A DNA stretch of 64,000 bases from CAVRXQ01 sp963725215 (GTDB lineage: Bacteria; Actinomycetota; Acidimicrobiia; Acidimicrobiales; Bog-793), in contig CAVRXQ010000006.1 in assembly GCA_963725215.1 (NCBI GenBank), positions 206,065 through 270,064 on the forward strand. Reading direction: 5' to 3'. Under the pieces are notes generated by a model. The model saw only the letters and a list, made by a program, of their open reading frames with translations, had not been told where the DNA came from and ran no database searches. Positions 8,249 to 16,471 of this stretch are shown here, in pieces. A program made the position numbers and the translations under genes. Numbering within the stretch: position 1 is the first letter of the stretch; each line of letters opens with the position of its first letter.

Positions 8249-8290
8249 CTTCTAAGCAGAGGGTCGCAGGTTCGAATCCTGCCGGGGGCG
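8249..8290 (+). other. attR: 3' part of tRNA-Arg(TCT)
   Basis: The 42 bases run from the anticodon loop CTTCTAA (anticodon TCT) through the 3' anticodon strand, variable loop, a perfect T arm (GCAGG TTCGAAT CCTGC) and the 3' acceptor strand CGGGGGC plus discriminator G. The bases before it do not pair to complete a tRNA, so this is only the duplicated segment left by integration. The intact gene should lie at the other end, left of the window. Confidence 0.82.
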
Positions 8291-8366
8291 CTGATGGCTT
8301 GTAAGACGACGGCTGATCTGCAACGTTTCGATAACGCTAGATGTGGAACGAAGTAACGGCGGCGGA

Positions 8367-8387
8367 TTCAACCGGTCAACGCAACAA
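8367..8387. repeat. IS30 terminal inverted repeat, transposase 3' side (partner 9573-9593)
   Basis: This segment, beginning TTCAACCGGT, matches the reverse complement of 9573-9593 at 17 of 21 positions. The transposase stop codon lies inside it. Confidence 0.75.
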
Positions 8388-9528
8388 GCTCAGCAAGCTT
8401 CTCTGATGGTGTCAGATAGCCGAGGGTCTCGCGTGGGCGGGTGTTGAGGCTGAGTGCGATCAGCTCGAGAGCCTCTGCGGAGTGAGTTGAGAGATCGGTT
8501 CCTTTCGGCATGTATTGCCGAAGCAACCCATTGGTGTTCTCGTTCGAGCCTCGCTGCCAGGGACTGTGCGGATCACAGAAGTAGATCTGGATGCCCGTGT
8601 CGATGGTGAAGGACGAGTGCAGGGCGAGCTCCTTTCCTTGGTCCCAGGTGATGGAACGGACGAGCTGTCGTGGCAGCGTGGCGATTGCTCTTCGCATCGC
8701 CGCGTCGACTTTCTCGGCGTCGCGACCTTCAGGGAGATGCAGGAGCATCACGTAGCGCGTCGAACGTTCGACGAGGGTGCCAACAGCAGAGGCGCTGTCC
8801 TTCCCGATGATGAGGTCGCCTTCCCAGTGTCCGGGGACGGCGCGGTCGGCGACCTCGGGCGGGCGTTCCGAGATCATCACCATGTTCGGCAACCGTCCCC
8901 CGGCTCGCTGCCGGCCGCGGGAGCGGCGCTGGGCTCGACCAGTGCGGAGACACCTCGCGAGCTCTCGTCGCAGCTCTCCGCGCCCTTGCACATAGAGGCT
9001 CAAGTAGATGGTCTCGTGGCTCACCCACATCATCGGATCGTGTGGGAACTCGAGGCGCAATCGGCCGGCGATCGCCTTCGGGGACCACCACTCGCCGAGC
9101 CACGTCGATACCTGGTCGACAAGTGGCTGGTGATCGAACTTGTGAGGCTTCGGGCGCTTCGAGCGACACTCGGCTCGCTCGTGAGCTCGCCACGCCCGAT
9201 ACTCGCCTCGACCGCCGTTGGCGGCAACCTCGCGCGACACAGTCGAGATGGAGCGCCCGAGTGATCTCGCGATCGAAGAGTGGCTCGCACCACTGCGGAT
9301 CCCGAAGCTGATCTCCTCTCGCTCAGCGAGCGACAAGTGACCCGATGAGGGCTGCCATAGCGGAGTGGGAAGTCTTCGCTTTGAAGGGCGAGTGACTGCC
9401 CAGTGCGCGCACTGACGAGAACACCCAATCGCTGCACCGATCTCGCGGAAGGTCTTTCCTTGATCGCGAAGACGTCGGGCGAGACGACGTTCCTCTGCGG
9501 TGAGGTGCCCCATTTTCGGACGCATCAC
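8368..9528 (-). CDS. IS30-family transposase
   Basis: DDE transposase of 386 residues. The N-terminal half has two helix-turn-helix regions (LTAEERRLARRLRDQGKTFR and LSLAEREEISFGIRSGASHS). The C-terminal integrase core shows the first Asp in GHWEGDLIIG (about residue 236), the second in TWDQGKEL (about 294) and the Glu in the family signature PHSPWQRGSNENTNGLLRQY (about 329), then LNTRPRETLGY. The catalytic triad is intact and the length is normal, so it may be active. The ATG lies 45 bases inside the right inverted repeat. Confidence 0.95.
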   Translation of the reverse strand: MMRPKMGHLTAEERRLARRLRDQGKTFREIGAAIGCSRQCAHWAVTRPSKRRLPTPLWQPSSGHLSLAEREEISFGIRSGASHSSIARSLGRSISTVSREVAANGGRGEYRAWRAHERAECRSKRPKPHKFDHQPLVDQVSTWLGEWWSPKAIAGRLRLEFPHDPMMWVSHETIYLSLYVQGRGELRRELARCLRTGRAQRRSRGRQRAGGRLPNMVMISERPPEVADRAVPGHWEGDLIIGKDSASAVGTLVERSTRYVMLLHLPEGRDAEKVDAAMRRAIATLPRQLVRSITWDQGKELALHSSFTIDTGIQIYFCDPHSPWQRGSNENTNGLLRQYMPKGTDLSTHSAEALELIALSLNTRPRETLGYLTPSEKLAELVALTG

Positions 9529-9683
9529 GCAACCTCCTCGGTGAGTCGACGAGACGTCGATAGCTCACGGAGTTATTGCGTGCACCGTTTGAACACACAG
9601 GCTGATTCGCGACGCGATAACGGCTGACGCTTGACAGCTCGAACCCACCTGTTCTCCGCTCAGAGAGCGCGAGGAGGTGGGCG

Positions 9684-9800
9684 GTGCTCAAGGAGATCAG
9701 CAAGTTGGAACAGCGTTATGACGCCGTGCTCGCCGTCGTCCTGACGGTCACAACACGTTGCCACCTCGTCGGGGCTTGCGCCTCGTCGTCGGCCTGTTGA
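9684..9800 (+). pseudogene. Remnant of an IS481-type transposase N-terminus
   Basis: From GTG 9684, preceded by GAGGAGG, the first residues KEISKLEQRYDAVLAVV match the conserved start of IS481-family transposases. After about 19 residues similarity is lost and the frame stops at 9800, so only a scrap remains. It lies between the IS30 element and the formate dehydrogenase genes. The assignment rests on a short motif. Confidence 0.45.
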
Positions 9801-9828
9801 GCGGGTGCAGGAGGAAGGCACGTGACTC

Positions 9829-11541
9829 ATGGGTCTACATTTCGGCCGTGACCCCTCGCGCGAATCCAGGTATGCCGTGACGCGAGACGCAATCGTCGCG
9901 TTCGAACGTCGCTACGGATCGCCTGCCAACTCGCTGCTGTCGCGTCTCGCGACCGTCCAGACAGAACACGGCGGCCTCACGGTCTCGGCCGCGGATGCAG
10001 TCGCCGACGAGATTGGCCTTCCGCGCGCGCACGTTCGTGGCACGGTGTCGTTCTTCGGCGACCTCGGATTCGGCGCTCGAGGTCGCCGTCACGTCAGGAT
10101 TTGCGAAGGCACGGCATGTCTGGCGGCAACCGGGCCAGGTCACTTTGCCGCGATACGCCGATCGTTGCTCGCAAACGACGAAACGACCGTCCAGGGTGTG
10201 TACTGCCTCGGATACTGCTACGGCGGTCCGGCGGCGCTCGACGGCGAGTCGCCCCGCGCCGGCCCGAATTTGTCTTCCCAGCTCCTTGGTGAAGACCCGG
10301 GGGCTGATCCTGACATTCCGGTACGCGCGGCGGTGGATCGTCCCGTCGTGCTGGCAGGAATCGCGGGAGGGGGATCCGCCTGGCCGGTGTGGCGCGCAGT
10401 GCTCGCGGACGGGGGCGGGGAACGTGTGCTCAAAGAGGTCGACGCCGCTCGGCTTCGCGGTCGCGGCGGTGCAGAGTTCCCAGTGGCAGCGAAATGGCGC
10501 GCCGCCGCCGCGACGCGTGCGGAAAGGCGTTATGTCATCGCGAACGGAGACGAAGGCGACCCGGGTTCGTTCGCCGATCGCTTGTTGATGGAGCGTGATC
10601 CGGATCGCATCCTCGCCGGTTTGGCCCTCGCGAGCCTCGCGTGCGAAGCGACGGCGGGGTTTGTGTACGTGCGCTCGGAATACCCGCGTGCTCGCGACGC
10701 GATCAAAGACGCGGTCTATCGCGCTCGCGCAGCCGGACATCTCGGCCGGAACATCGGTGGCTCCGATGTCGATTTCGATGTGGAAGTGATCGAGGGAGCG
10801 GGTTCGTACGTGGCCGGCGAGGAAACGTCACTCATCCGTTCGATCGAAGGGCTTCGAGGCGGGGTGCGGCCGCGTCCGCCGTTCCCGACCACCGAAGGCT
10901 TGTTCGGTCTTCCGACGGCTGTGAACAACGTCGAAACGCTCGTCGCCGTCCCGTGGATTCTCGCCCAAGGAGGCGCGAGCTACGCCGAACTGGGCGTTCC
11001 CGATCAGACCGGCACGAAGCTCGTCTGCCTGAACGAACGTTTCGCACGCCCCGGCGCGGTGGAAGTCGAATTCGGAACCCCAGTGCGCGAGATCTGCGAG
11101 GTCTTGGGCGGTGGCGTGCGTGATGGACAGAATCTGCGCGCGTTACAAATCGGCGGGCCGCTCGGAGGATTCCTCGGTCAGGAGGACCTGGACGTTCCCC
11201 TTTCCGAGCCGGCCTTGCGTCGCATTGGAATCCCCCTCGGACACGCGAGCCTGATCGCGTTCGACGAACGAATCGCGGGCGCCGCGATCCTGCGGCACCT
11301 GTGGCGCTTCGCCGCTTCGGAGAGCTGCGGCAGCTGCGACCCGTGCCGGATCGGCACGAAGCGCGGGCTCGAACTAGTTGAACGCGACGAAGAACGGCCG
11401 CTTCGCTCCGAGGAGCGGCAACGGCTCGAGGCGCTTCTCGACGTGATGGCTACAGCGAGCATGTGCGCCTTCGGACGGGGCGTGCCGGGAAGCGTGCGCA
11501 GCTTGCTGCGCGTCTACGCCGAAGAGTTGGTGGCGACGTGA
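9829..11541 (+). CDS. NAD-dependent formate dehydrogenase, fused gamma/beta (NuoE-NuoF-like) subunit
   Basis: Diaphorase subunit of 570 residues that passes electrons from the molybdenum subunit to NAD+. Residues 1-150 are a NuoE-like thioredoxin fold with [2Fe-2S] ligands in CEGTACL (about 94-99) and CLGYC (about 125-129). Residues 180-570 are NuoF-like: FMN/NADH-binding RGRGGAEFP, GNVGGS-type loop replaced by NIGGSD, and a [4Fe-4S] site with SCGSCDPCRIG (about 499) plus Cys in SMCAFG (about 545). In FdsGBA-type enzymes these are two proteins, FdsG and FdsB; here they are one chain. An AGGAGGAAG site precedes ATG 9829. It overlaps the alpha subunit gene by four bases. Confidence 0.9.
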   Translation: MGLHFGRDPSRESRYAVTRDAIVAFERRYGSPANSLLSRLATVQTEHGGLTVSAADAVADEIGLPRAHVRGTVSFFGDLGFGARGRRHVRICEGTACLAATGPGHFAAIRRSLLANDETTVQGVYCLGYCYGGPAALDGESPRAGPNLSSQLLGEDPGADPDIPVRAAVDRPVVLAGIAGGGSAWPVWRAVLADGGGERVLKEVDAARLRGRGGAEFPVAAKWRAAAATRAERRYVIANGDEGDPGSFADRLLMERDPDRILAGLALASLACEATAGFVYVRSEYPRARDAIKDAVYRARAAGHLGRNIGGSDVDFDVEVIEGAGSYVAGEETSLIRSIEGLRGGVRPRPPFPTTEGLFGLPTAVNNVETLVAVPWILAQGGASYAELGVPDQTGTKLVCLNERFARPGAVEVEFGTPVREICEVLGGGVRDGQNLRALQIGGPLGGFLGQEDLDVPLSEPALRRIGIPLGHASLIAFDERIAGAAILRHLWRFAASESCGSCDPCRIGTKRGLELVERDEERPLRSEERQRLEALLDVMATASMCAFGRGVPGSVRSLLRVYAEELVAT

Positions 11542-14222
11542 GGGTCAGCGTTGACGGACGGCAAGTCGAAGTTGGCGCTGGGGCAAGCATCCTTCATGCG
11601 ATCCGCGCTGCGGGAGCGATGGTTCCCTCGCTGTGCTTTGACGAGCGCGTCTCGGCTGCGGGCAGCTGCCGAACCTGTCTCGTGGGCGTCGACGGGCATG
11701 CCGAGCCGATCTGTGCTTGCACGTCAACGGTGGCTGAAGGGATGTCGATCTCGACGAGCGACGCCGGGGCGTTGGCGTTTGCGCGGGCCAGTCTGGAGCT
11801 GATCGTCTCGGAGCTCCCTGAGCGGGCCTTGTCCGCCGATCCGAAGCGGAGCGAGCTCGTACGGGCCTGTCAGCAGCTCGGCGTCGATGTCGGCCGGTTC
11901 CGCGGCGCGCGACATACGCGAGGGCGCGACGACTCACACCCGTATGTGAAGTTCGATGCAGATCTCTGCATCGCGTGTGGCCGATGCGTGCGGATGTGCG
12001 ACGAGGTGCAAGGTACCTTCGCACTCAGCTTGGTCGGCCGCGGGTTCGAGACCGTCGTCTCTCCCGACGGCTCGGACTGGGCAAATTCGGGGTGCGTGGC
12101 GTGCGGCGGATGCGTCGACAGCTGTCCAACGGGCGCGCTGTCAGAACCCGGCCTGCTCGACCCGCGTCCCATCGATTCGGTCGTGGTTACGACGTGCGGG
12201 TACTGCGGAGTCGGATGCTCTCTCGACGTCCACACTCGCGCCGGAGAGGAGATCGCCGCGATCACGCCGACGCGGACAGCAGCGGTCAACCGCGGCCACG
12301 CGTGCGTCAAGGGTCGCTTTGCCCACGCGTTCGTTCGTTCGCGCGACCGGCTGACCGATCCGTTGATCCGGCGTAACGGCCGTTTGGAGCAAGGCAGTTG
12401 GGAGGAGGCGCTCGAGCACATATCGCGCGAGCTCAAGCGCATCAAGGAAACCCATGGTCCGGACTCGATCGCGGCGATCTCGTCTTCGCGCGCCTCGAAC
12501 GAAGAGAACTACATGCTGCAGAAGCTCATGCGCGCGGTTATCGGCACAAACAACGTCGACAACTGCTCGCGGCTTTGCCACGCGCCAACCGCGGCGGGTC
12601 TCACTGCGAGCTTCGGGCTCGCGGGAGGAACGGGGCCGTTCGAGGAGATGGATCATTCCGAGTGCTTCCTCGTCGTTGGGGCGAATCCAACCGAGGCACA
12701 CCCTGTCGTAGGTGCCCGCATCAAGCAGCGGGTCCTCGCCGGCGCGAGCCTCGTGGTCATCGACCCCCGCAGGACTGAGATCGCTCGATATGCCGACGTC
12801 CATCTGGCGGGTCGTCCCGGGTCGAATGTTGCGGTCTTCCATGGGTTAGCCCACGTCCTGCTCGATGAAGAGCTGGTCGATCGCGTTTTCCTCGACGACC
12901 GAACCGAGGGCTTCGACGAGCTCGAAGCCCTATTGCGCGATTACTCGCCCGAAGCTGTGGAGGAGATCTCGGGCGTCCCGGCCGAGGATGTGCGTCGAGC
13001 CGCTCGGATCTACGCGCGCGGCCCCTGTTCAGCGATCGTGTACGGACTCGGAGTGACCGAGCACGCCCACGGAACGGACGGCGTTCGGTCGCTCGCCAAC
13101 CTCGCGCTGTTGACCGGGAACGTGGGAAGGGCGTCAGGCGGTGGCGTCTATCCGCTCCGCGGCCAGAACAACGTTCAAGGCGCTGCGGACCTCGGCACCC
13201 TTCCGGACCTCCTCCCCGGCTATCAGCGGCTGACCGACGATGAGGCGGTCGCCCGATTTGAAGCCGAATGGGGGGTCGCGCTCTCCCGCCGCCCCGGGAT
13301 GAGGATCCCGCAGATGTTCGACGCCGCTTTGGCGGGGAGGCTGAAAGCGCTCTACGTGTACGGCGAGGACATCGCGCAGACCGATCCGGACAGCAAGCGC
13401 GTCGTCGCGGCAATGGAAGCGTGCGAGCTCGTTATCTCCCAGGAGATCTTTCTGTCGCGCACGGCGGAGCTCGCCGACGTCGTCTTGCCCGGCTGCTCGT
13501 TCTTGGAGAAGGACGGCACCTTCGTCAACTTCGACCGGCGCTTCCAGCGCGTGCGCACCGCTTTGCCGCCTCCCGGCCGGGCGCGGTCGGACTTCGAAGT
13601 CATCGCCGCGGTTGCCAAAGCGCTCGGCGGCGACCTGGGCTGCACGTCGCCTGCCGACGCCCTCGAAGAGGTCGGCCGGTTGTGTCCGCACTACGCCGGG
13701 ATCTCACATGGGCGGCTCGATCGGGAAGGTCCGCTTCACTGGCCGTGTCGTTCAGCACATGATCCCGGTGAGGCGATCCTTTACCGAGATCGGTTTGCCA
13801 CCCCGAGCGGTCGCGCTCGAATCGCCGCCCCGCCGTACCGCCCGCCGGGTGAGGAGCCGGACGCTAGCTACCCCTTTGTGCTCGTCACCGGTCGGCGGCT
13901 CGAGCATTACAACGCGGGCACGATGACGCGCAGGACCGACAACCTGCGCCTGCGCGCGCATGGGTTCGTCGAGATGAACCCAGCTGACGCGATCCGGCTC
14001 GAACTTGTCGAAGGCGACATGGTCGAGGTCGCGAGCCGTCGCGGCGCGGTCACCGCCCCGTTGACTCTCACCGAGACCGTTGGTGTCGGACAGTTGTTCA
14101 TGGACTTTCATTTTCCTGAAGTGCTCACGAACGCGTTGACGTCTGACGTGGTCGACACAGCTGGCTGTCCTGAGTACAAGGTGACCGCGGTTCGGGTGCA
14201 CCAGCTGTTGTCCAAGTCCTGA
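11538..14222 (+). CDS. fdhF: Formate dehydrogenase catalytic (alpha) subunit, molybdopterin enzyme
   Basis: Oxidises formate to CO2 at a bis-MGD molybdenum centre. The protein has about 894 residues from GTG 11538, which overlaps the previous stop (GTGA). Domains in order: N-terminal [2Fe-2S] ferredoxin (Cys from about 33), two [4Fe-4S] clusters (CIACGRCVRMC about 143, CVACGGCVDSC about 186), the Fe4S4 MopB segment CGYCGVGC (about 219), the molybdopterin core and the C-terminal dinucleotide-binding domain. The Mo ligand is cysteine (Cys about 347 in SRLCHAPT), not selenocysteine. All expected motifs are present. With the upstream diaphorase this makes a cytosolic NAD-linked enzyme. Confidence 0.93.
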   Translation: MRVSVDGRQVEVGAGASILHAIRAAGAMVPSLCFDERVSAAGSCRTCLVGVDGHAEPICACTSTVAEGMSISTSDAGALAFARASLELIVSELPERALSADPKRSELVRACQQLGVDVGRFRGARHTRGRDDSHPYVKFDADLCIACGRCVRMCDEVQGTFALSLVGRGFETVVSPDGSDWANSGCVACGGCVDSCPTGALSEPGLLDPRPIDSVVVTTCGYCGVGCSLDVHTRAGEEIAAITPTRTAAVNRGHACVKGRFAHAFVRSRDRLTDPLIRRNGRLEQGSWEEALEHISRELKRIKETHGPDSIAAISSSRASNEENYMLQKLMRAVIGTNNVDNCSRLCHAPTAAGLTASFGLAGGTGPFEEMDHSECFLVVGANPTEAHPVVGARIKQRVLAGASLVVIDPRRTEIARYADVHLAGRPGSNVAVFHGLAHVLLDEELVDRVFLDDRTEGFDELEALLRDYSPEAVEEISGVPAEDVRRAARIYARGPCSAIVYGLGVTEHAHGTDGVRSLANLALLTGNVGRASGGGVYPLRGQNNVQGAADLGTLPDLLPGYQRLTDDEAVARFEAEWGVALSRRPGMRIPQMFDAALAGRLKALYVYGEDIAQTDPDSKRVVAAMEACELVISQEIFLSRTAELADVVLPGCSFLEKDGTFVNFDRRFQRVRTALPPPGRARSDFEVIAAVAKALGGDLGCTSPADALEEVGRLCPHYAGISHGRLDREGPLHWPCRSAHDPGEAILYRDRFATPSGRARIAAPPYRPPGEEPDASYPFVLVTGRRLEHYNAGTMTRRTDNLRLRAHGFVEMNPADAIRLELVEGDMVEVASRRGAVTAPLTLTETVGVGQLFMDFHFPEVLTNALTSDVVDTAGCPEYKVTAVRVHQLLSKS

Positions 14223-14724
14223 GTCTCGGAACTCACCGAGATCGGCGGTCTTCGTCGCCATCTAAGAGATCTCATCGGCTTTATCGCTGCCAGAACCGAG
14301 GACGAGCCCGAGATCGGGCTGCTGCGGGCGAGCCCGCATTCGATGGTCCTGCGGTGGTCGCGAGGGATCCGACCGCCTGTGACGAGACCAGGTTGCGGCG
14401 CTGGCGCGTTCGTCGCACTAGCGGTAAGAGGAAAAGCCTCTGAACAGGCGTTACTCAGCGCGCTTGGCGGGCTATGAGTTCAGGACATAACGGGCGCTTC
14501 TCGCGAGACATGGTGGACACCGACGGCGCGGGGGAGGAGGCCGGATTCTCAGGGACGACTTTTCGTCGCCCGTCCTGATTTTCGGCGTTTCGCGGGAGAA
14601 AGGGCTCACGCCAGGTCCATCGGCCCTGCCGAGACGCCGTGCGCCTCGTTAGGTTCGGGCGTGACCTGCGTCGCAAGGCTGAATGCCAGGGGCGCCCGTT
14701 GATTCCGAAGGAGTGGGCGTAGAG
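14223..14724. other. Gap between the formate dehydrogenase genes and fhs
   Basis: About 500 bases with no supported gene. Two adjacent GC-rich hairpins at 14305-14337 look like a terminator. The frame of the alpha subunit stays open for 84 codons after its TGA, but there is no start codon or family similarity. A purine-rich GAAGGAG site lies in front of fhs. Confidence 0.4.
14305..14337 (+). terminator. Double hairpin, possible terminator of the formate dehydrogenase operon
   Basis: AGCCCG-AGAT-CGGGCT (14305-14320) is followed at once by GCGGGC-GA-GCCCGC (14324-14337). There is no T tract, so this is termination-like structure only. Confidence 0.4.
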
Positions 14725-16416
14725 ATGACGAGCACGCTCGAAATTGGACGGCAGGCCCGTATGAGGCCGATCGAGGAGATCGCGCGGCAGATGGGAATTG
14801 ACCGTCGCTATCTGACTCATTTTGGCGAGCACATCGCGAAGATCGATCTCGAATCCCTCGCGGCGTTGCAGGATCGTCCACGGGCGCGGTACGTGGTCGT
14901 CACCGCCCTCACTCCAACCCCATACGGAGAAGGGAAGACAACGACCACGCTCGGGCTCGGTGAGGCAATGCAACACATCGGTCACAGCGCGACGGTGTCG
15001 ATCCGGCAGGGCTCGATGGGACCGACCTTCGGCATCAAAGGCGCCGCGGCGGGGGGCGGACACAGCCAGGCAGTTCCGTTCGAGCCCCTCGCCCTCCACT
15101 TCACGGGCGACACCCACGCGGTCACTGCGGCACATGACTTGCTGGCGGCGATCGTCGACAATCACCTCCATCAAGGCAACGACCGCGGCCTCGACCCTCA
15201 CGGAATCACTTGGCGACGAGTGCTCGACGTCGACGATCGCGCGCTGCGCAACATCGTCGTCGGCCTCGGCGACGCGAAGGACGGGGTGCCGAGGCAGACC
15301 GGATTTGATATCTCGGCTGCGTCCGAAGTGATGGCGGTACTCGCGCTCGCGACTTCGGTACAGGACATGCGAGAACGCATCGGACGGATCGTCGTCGGAT
15401 ACACGAAGAACGGGGAGCCGGTTACTGCCGAGGATCTCCACGCAGCGGGAGCGATGGCGGTGATGCTCCTCGATGCGATCAAGCCGAATCTCGTTCAGAC
15501 CCTCGAGAACACCCCGGTGATCGTGCACGCAGGCCCCTTCGGCAACATCGCTCACGGAAACTCGTCGGTGCTCGGAGATCTCGTAGGCATCCACAGTTCC
15601 GAATACCTGATCACGGAAGCTGGTTTTGCCGCGGACATGGGCGCAGAGAGGTTCTTCAACATCAAATGCCGAGTCTCCGGGCTCACGCCCGATGCGGCGG
15701 TAGTGGTGGCGACCGTCCGCGCCCTGAAGGTGCATTCGGGCAGGTATCGGGTCGTCGCGGGACGTCCGCTTCCGGACGGCTTGGAGAGTGAGAGCCCAGA
15801 TGACGTTTACGCGGGGATCGAGAACCTGAAGCATCACGTCGAGATCGTGCGAGCACACGGGATCCCAGCGGTGATCGCGTTGAACGCCTTGCCGACCGAC
15901 TTTGAATCAGAGTACGACGTCGTGCGCGAACTTGGGCAGGAACTCGGCGTACCGGTCACCGTCGCGCGCAACTTCGAACTCGGCGGAAAAGGTGCGAGCG
16001 AACTCGCCGAGGCTGTGGTTCAGGAGTCGGGAAAACAGAACGACTTTCACTTCCTATACGAACTTCGCTCGCCACTCAAAGACAAGATCGAGTTGGTAGC
16101 GAAGCGGGTCTATGGCGCCGACGGCGTTGAATATTCGCCCCGCGCGGAACGCGAGTTGTCGCACTACGAGGCGCAAGGATTCGGCGACCTGCCCATCTGC
16201 GTCGCCAAAACCCAGTACTCCTTGTCCGCCGACCCGAGCAAAAAGGGCGTGCCGAAAGGTTGGCGGCTTCCCGTCCGTGAGGTGCGTTTGTCGGCTGGCG
16301 CGGGATTCGTTTATCCGATCTGTGGGGACATCGCGACGATGCCCGGACTGGGGAGCCATCCGGTCGCCTTCGACATCGATATCGACGAGCACGGAGAGAT
16401 CGTCGGCCTCTCATAA
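14725..16416 (+). CDS. fhs: Formate-tetrahydrofolate ligase
   Basis: Makes 10-formyl-tetrahydrofolate from formate, ATP and tetrahydrofolate, feeding purine, fMet and methylene-folate pools. The 563-residue protein (family about 555-560) has the ATP-binding loop TPYGEGKTTTTLGLGEA (about 68) and the conserved RQGSMGPTFGIKG, AAGGGHSQ, HAGPFGNIAHGNSS and AGFAADMGAERFF segments. ATG 14725 is preferred over ATG 14683 because GAAGGAG lies ten bases upstream and the N-terminus then fits the family. Its position beside an NAD-linked formate dehydrogenase suggests the two share formate, in either direction. Confidence 0.95.
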   Translation: MTSTLEIGRQARMRPIEEIARQMGIDRRYLTHFGEHIAKIDLESLAALQDRPRARYVVVTALTPTPYGEGKTTTTLGLGEAMQHIGHSATVSIRQGSMGPTFGIKGAAAGGGHSQAVPFEPLALHFTGDTHAVTAAHDLLAAIVDNHLHQGNDRGLDPHGITWRRVLDVDDRALRNIVVGLGDAKDGVPRQTGFDISAASEVMAVLALATSVQDMRERIGRIVVGYTKNGEPVTAEDLHAAGAMAVMLLDAIKPNLVQTLENTPVIVHAGPFGNIAHGNSSVLGDLVGIHSSEYLITEAGFAADMGAERFFNIKCRVSGLTPDAAVVVATVRALKVHSGRYRVVAGRPLPDGLESESPDDVYAGIENLKHHVEIVRAHGIPAVIALNALPTDFESEYDVVRELGQELGVPVTVARNFELGGKGASELAEAVVQESGKQNDFHFLYELRSPLKDKIELVAKRVYGADGVEYSPRAERELSHYEAQGFGDLPICVAKTQYSLSADPSKKGVPKGWRLPVREVRLSAGAGFVYPICGDIATMPGLGSHPVAFDIDIDEHGEIVGLS

Positions 16417-16438
16417 TCGCGTCTCATGACGCCACGAG

Positions 16439-16466
16439 TTCCACGGCGTGTAGCAGCGCCGTGGAA
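16439..16466. terminator. Hairpin between convergent fhs and the quinone oxidoreductase gene
   Basis: A perfect 10-base-pair stem (TTCCACGGCG / CGCCGTGGAA) with an 8-base loop sits in the 55-base gap between two convergent genes; it probably terminates both. Confidence 0.7.
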
Positions 16467-16471
16467 TCGGC

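Larger units (their letters stand above)
1..8290. mobile_element. Right part of an integrative mobilizable element inserted in tRNA-Arg(TCT)
   Basis: The stretch combines a tyrosine integrase cut by the left edge, an excisionase-like HTH protein, a MobF relaxase with no type IV secretion genes in view, and a 42-base 3' fragment of tRNA-Arg(TCT) at 8249-8290. The fragment begins in the anticodon loop, as usual for tRNA-targeting integrases. The intact tRNA and the left end must lie beyond position 1, so full length is unknown. With only a relaxase visible, the element is better described as mobilizable than self-conjugative, but transfer genes could lie off the window. Confidence 0.75.
8367..9593 (-). 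mobile_element. IS30-family insertion sequence
   Basis: A complete element of about 1.23 kb with one transposase gene and imperfect 21-base terminal inverted repeats (8367-8387 and 9573-9593, 17 of 21 matching). It lies 77 bases outside attR, in chromosomal flank rather than in the mobilizable element. Confidence 0.85.

Noticed and set aside
7979..8356. A 125-residue plus-strand open frame
   Set aside because: It runs through the tRNA-Arg fragment (its translation contains the typical GSQVRILPG of a T arm) and has no protein-like features.
14223..14477. 84 open codons after the formate dehydrogenase TGA, possibly selenocysteine readthrough or an extra subunit
   Set aside because: The catalytic residue is already Cys, the enzyme ends normally before the TGA, there is no start codon, and the stretch contains terminator-like hairpins.
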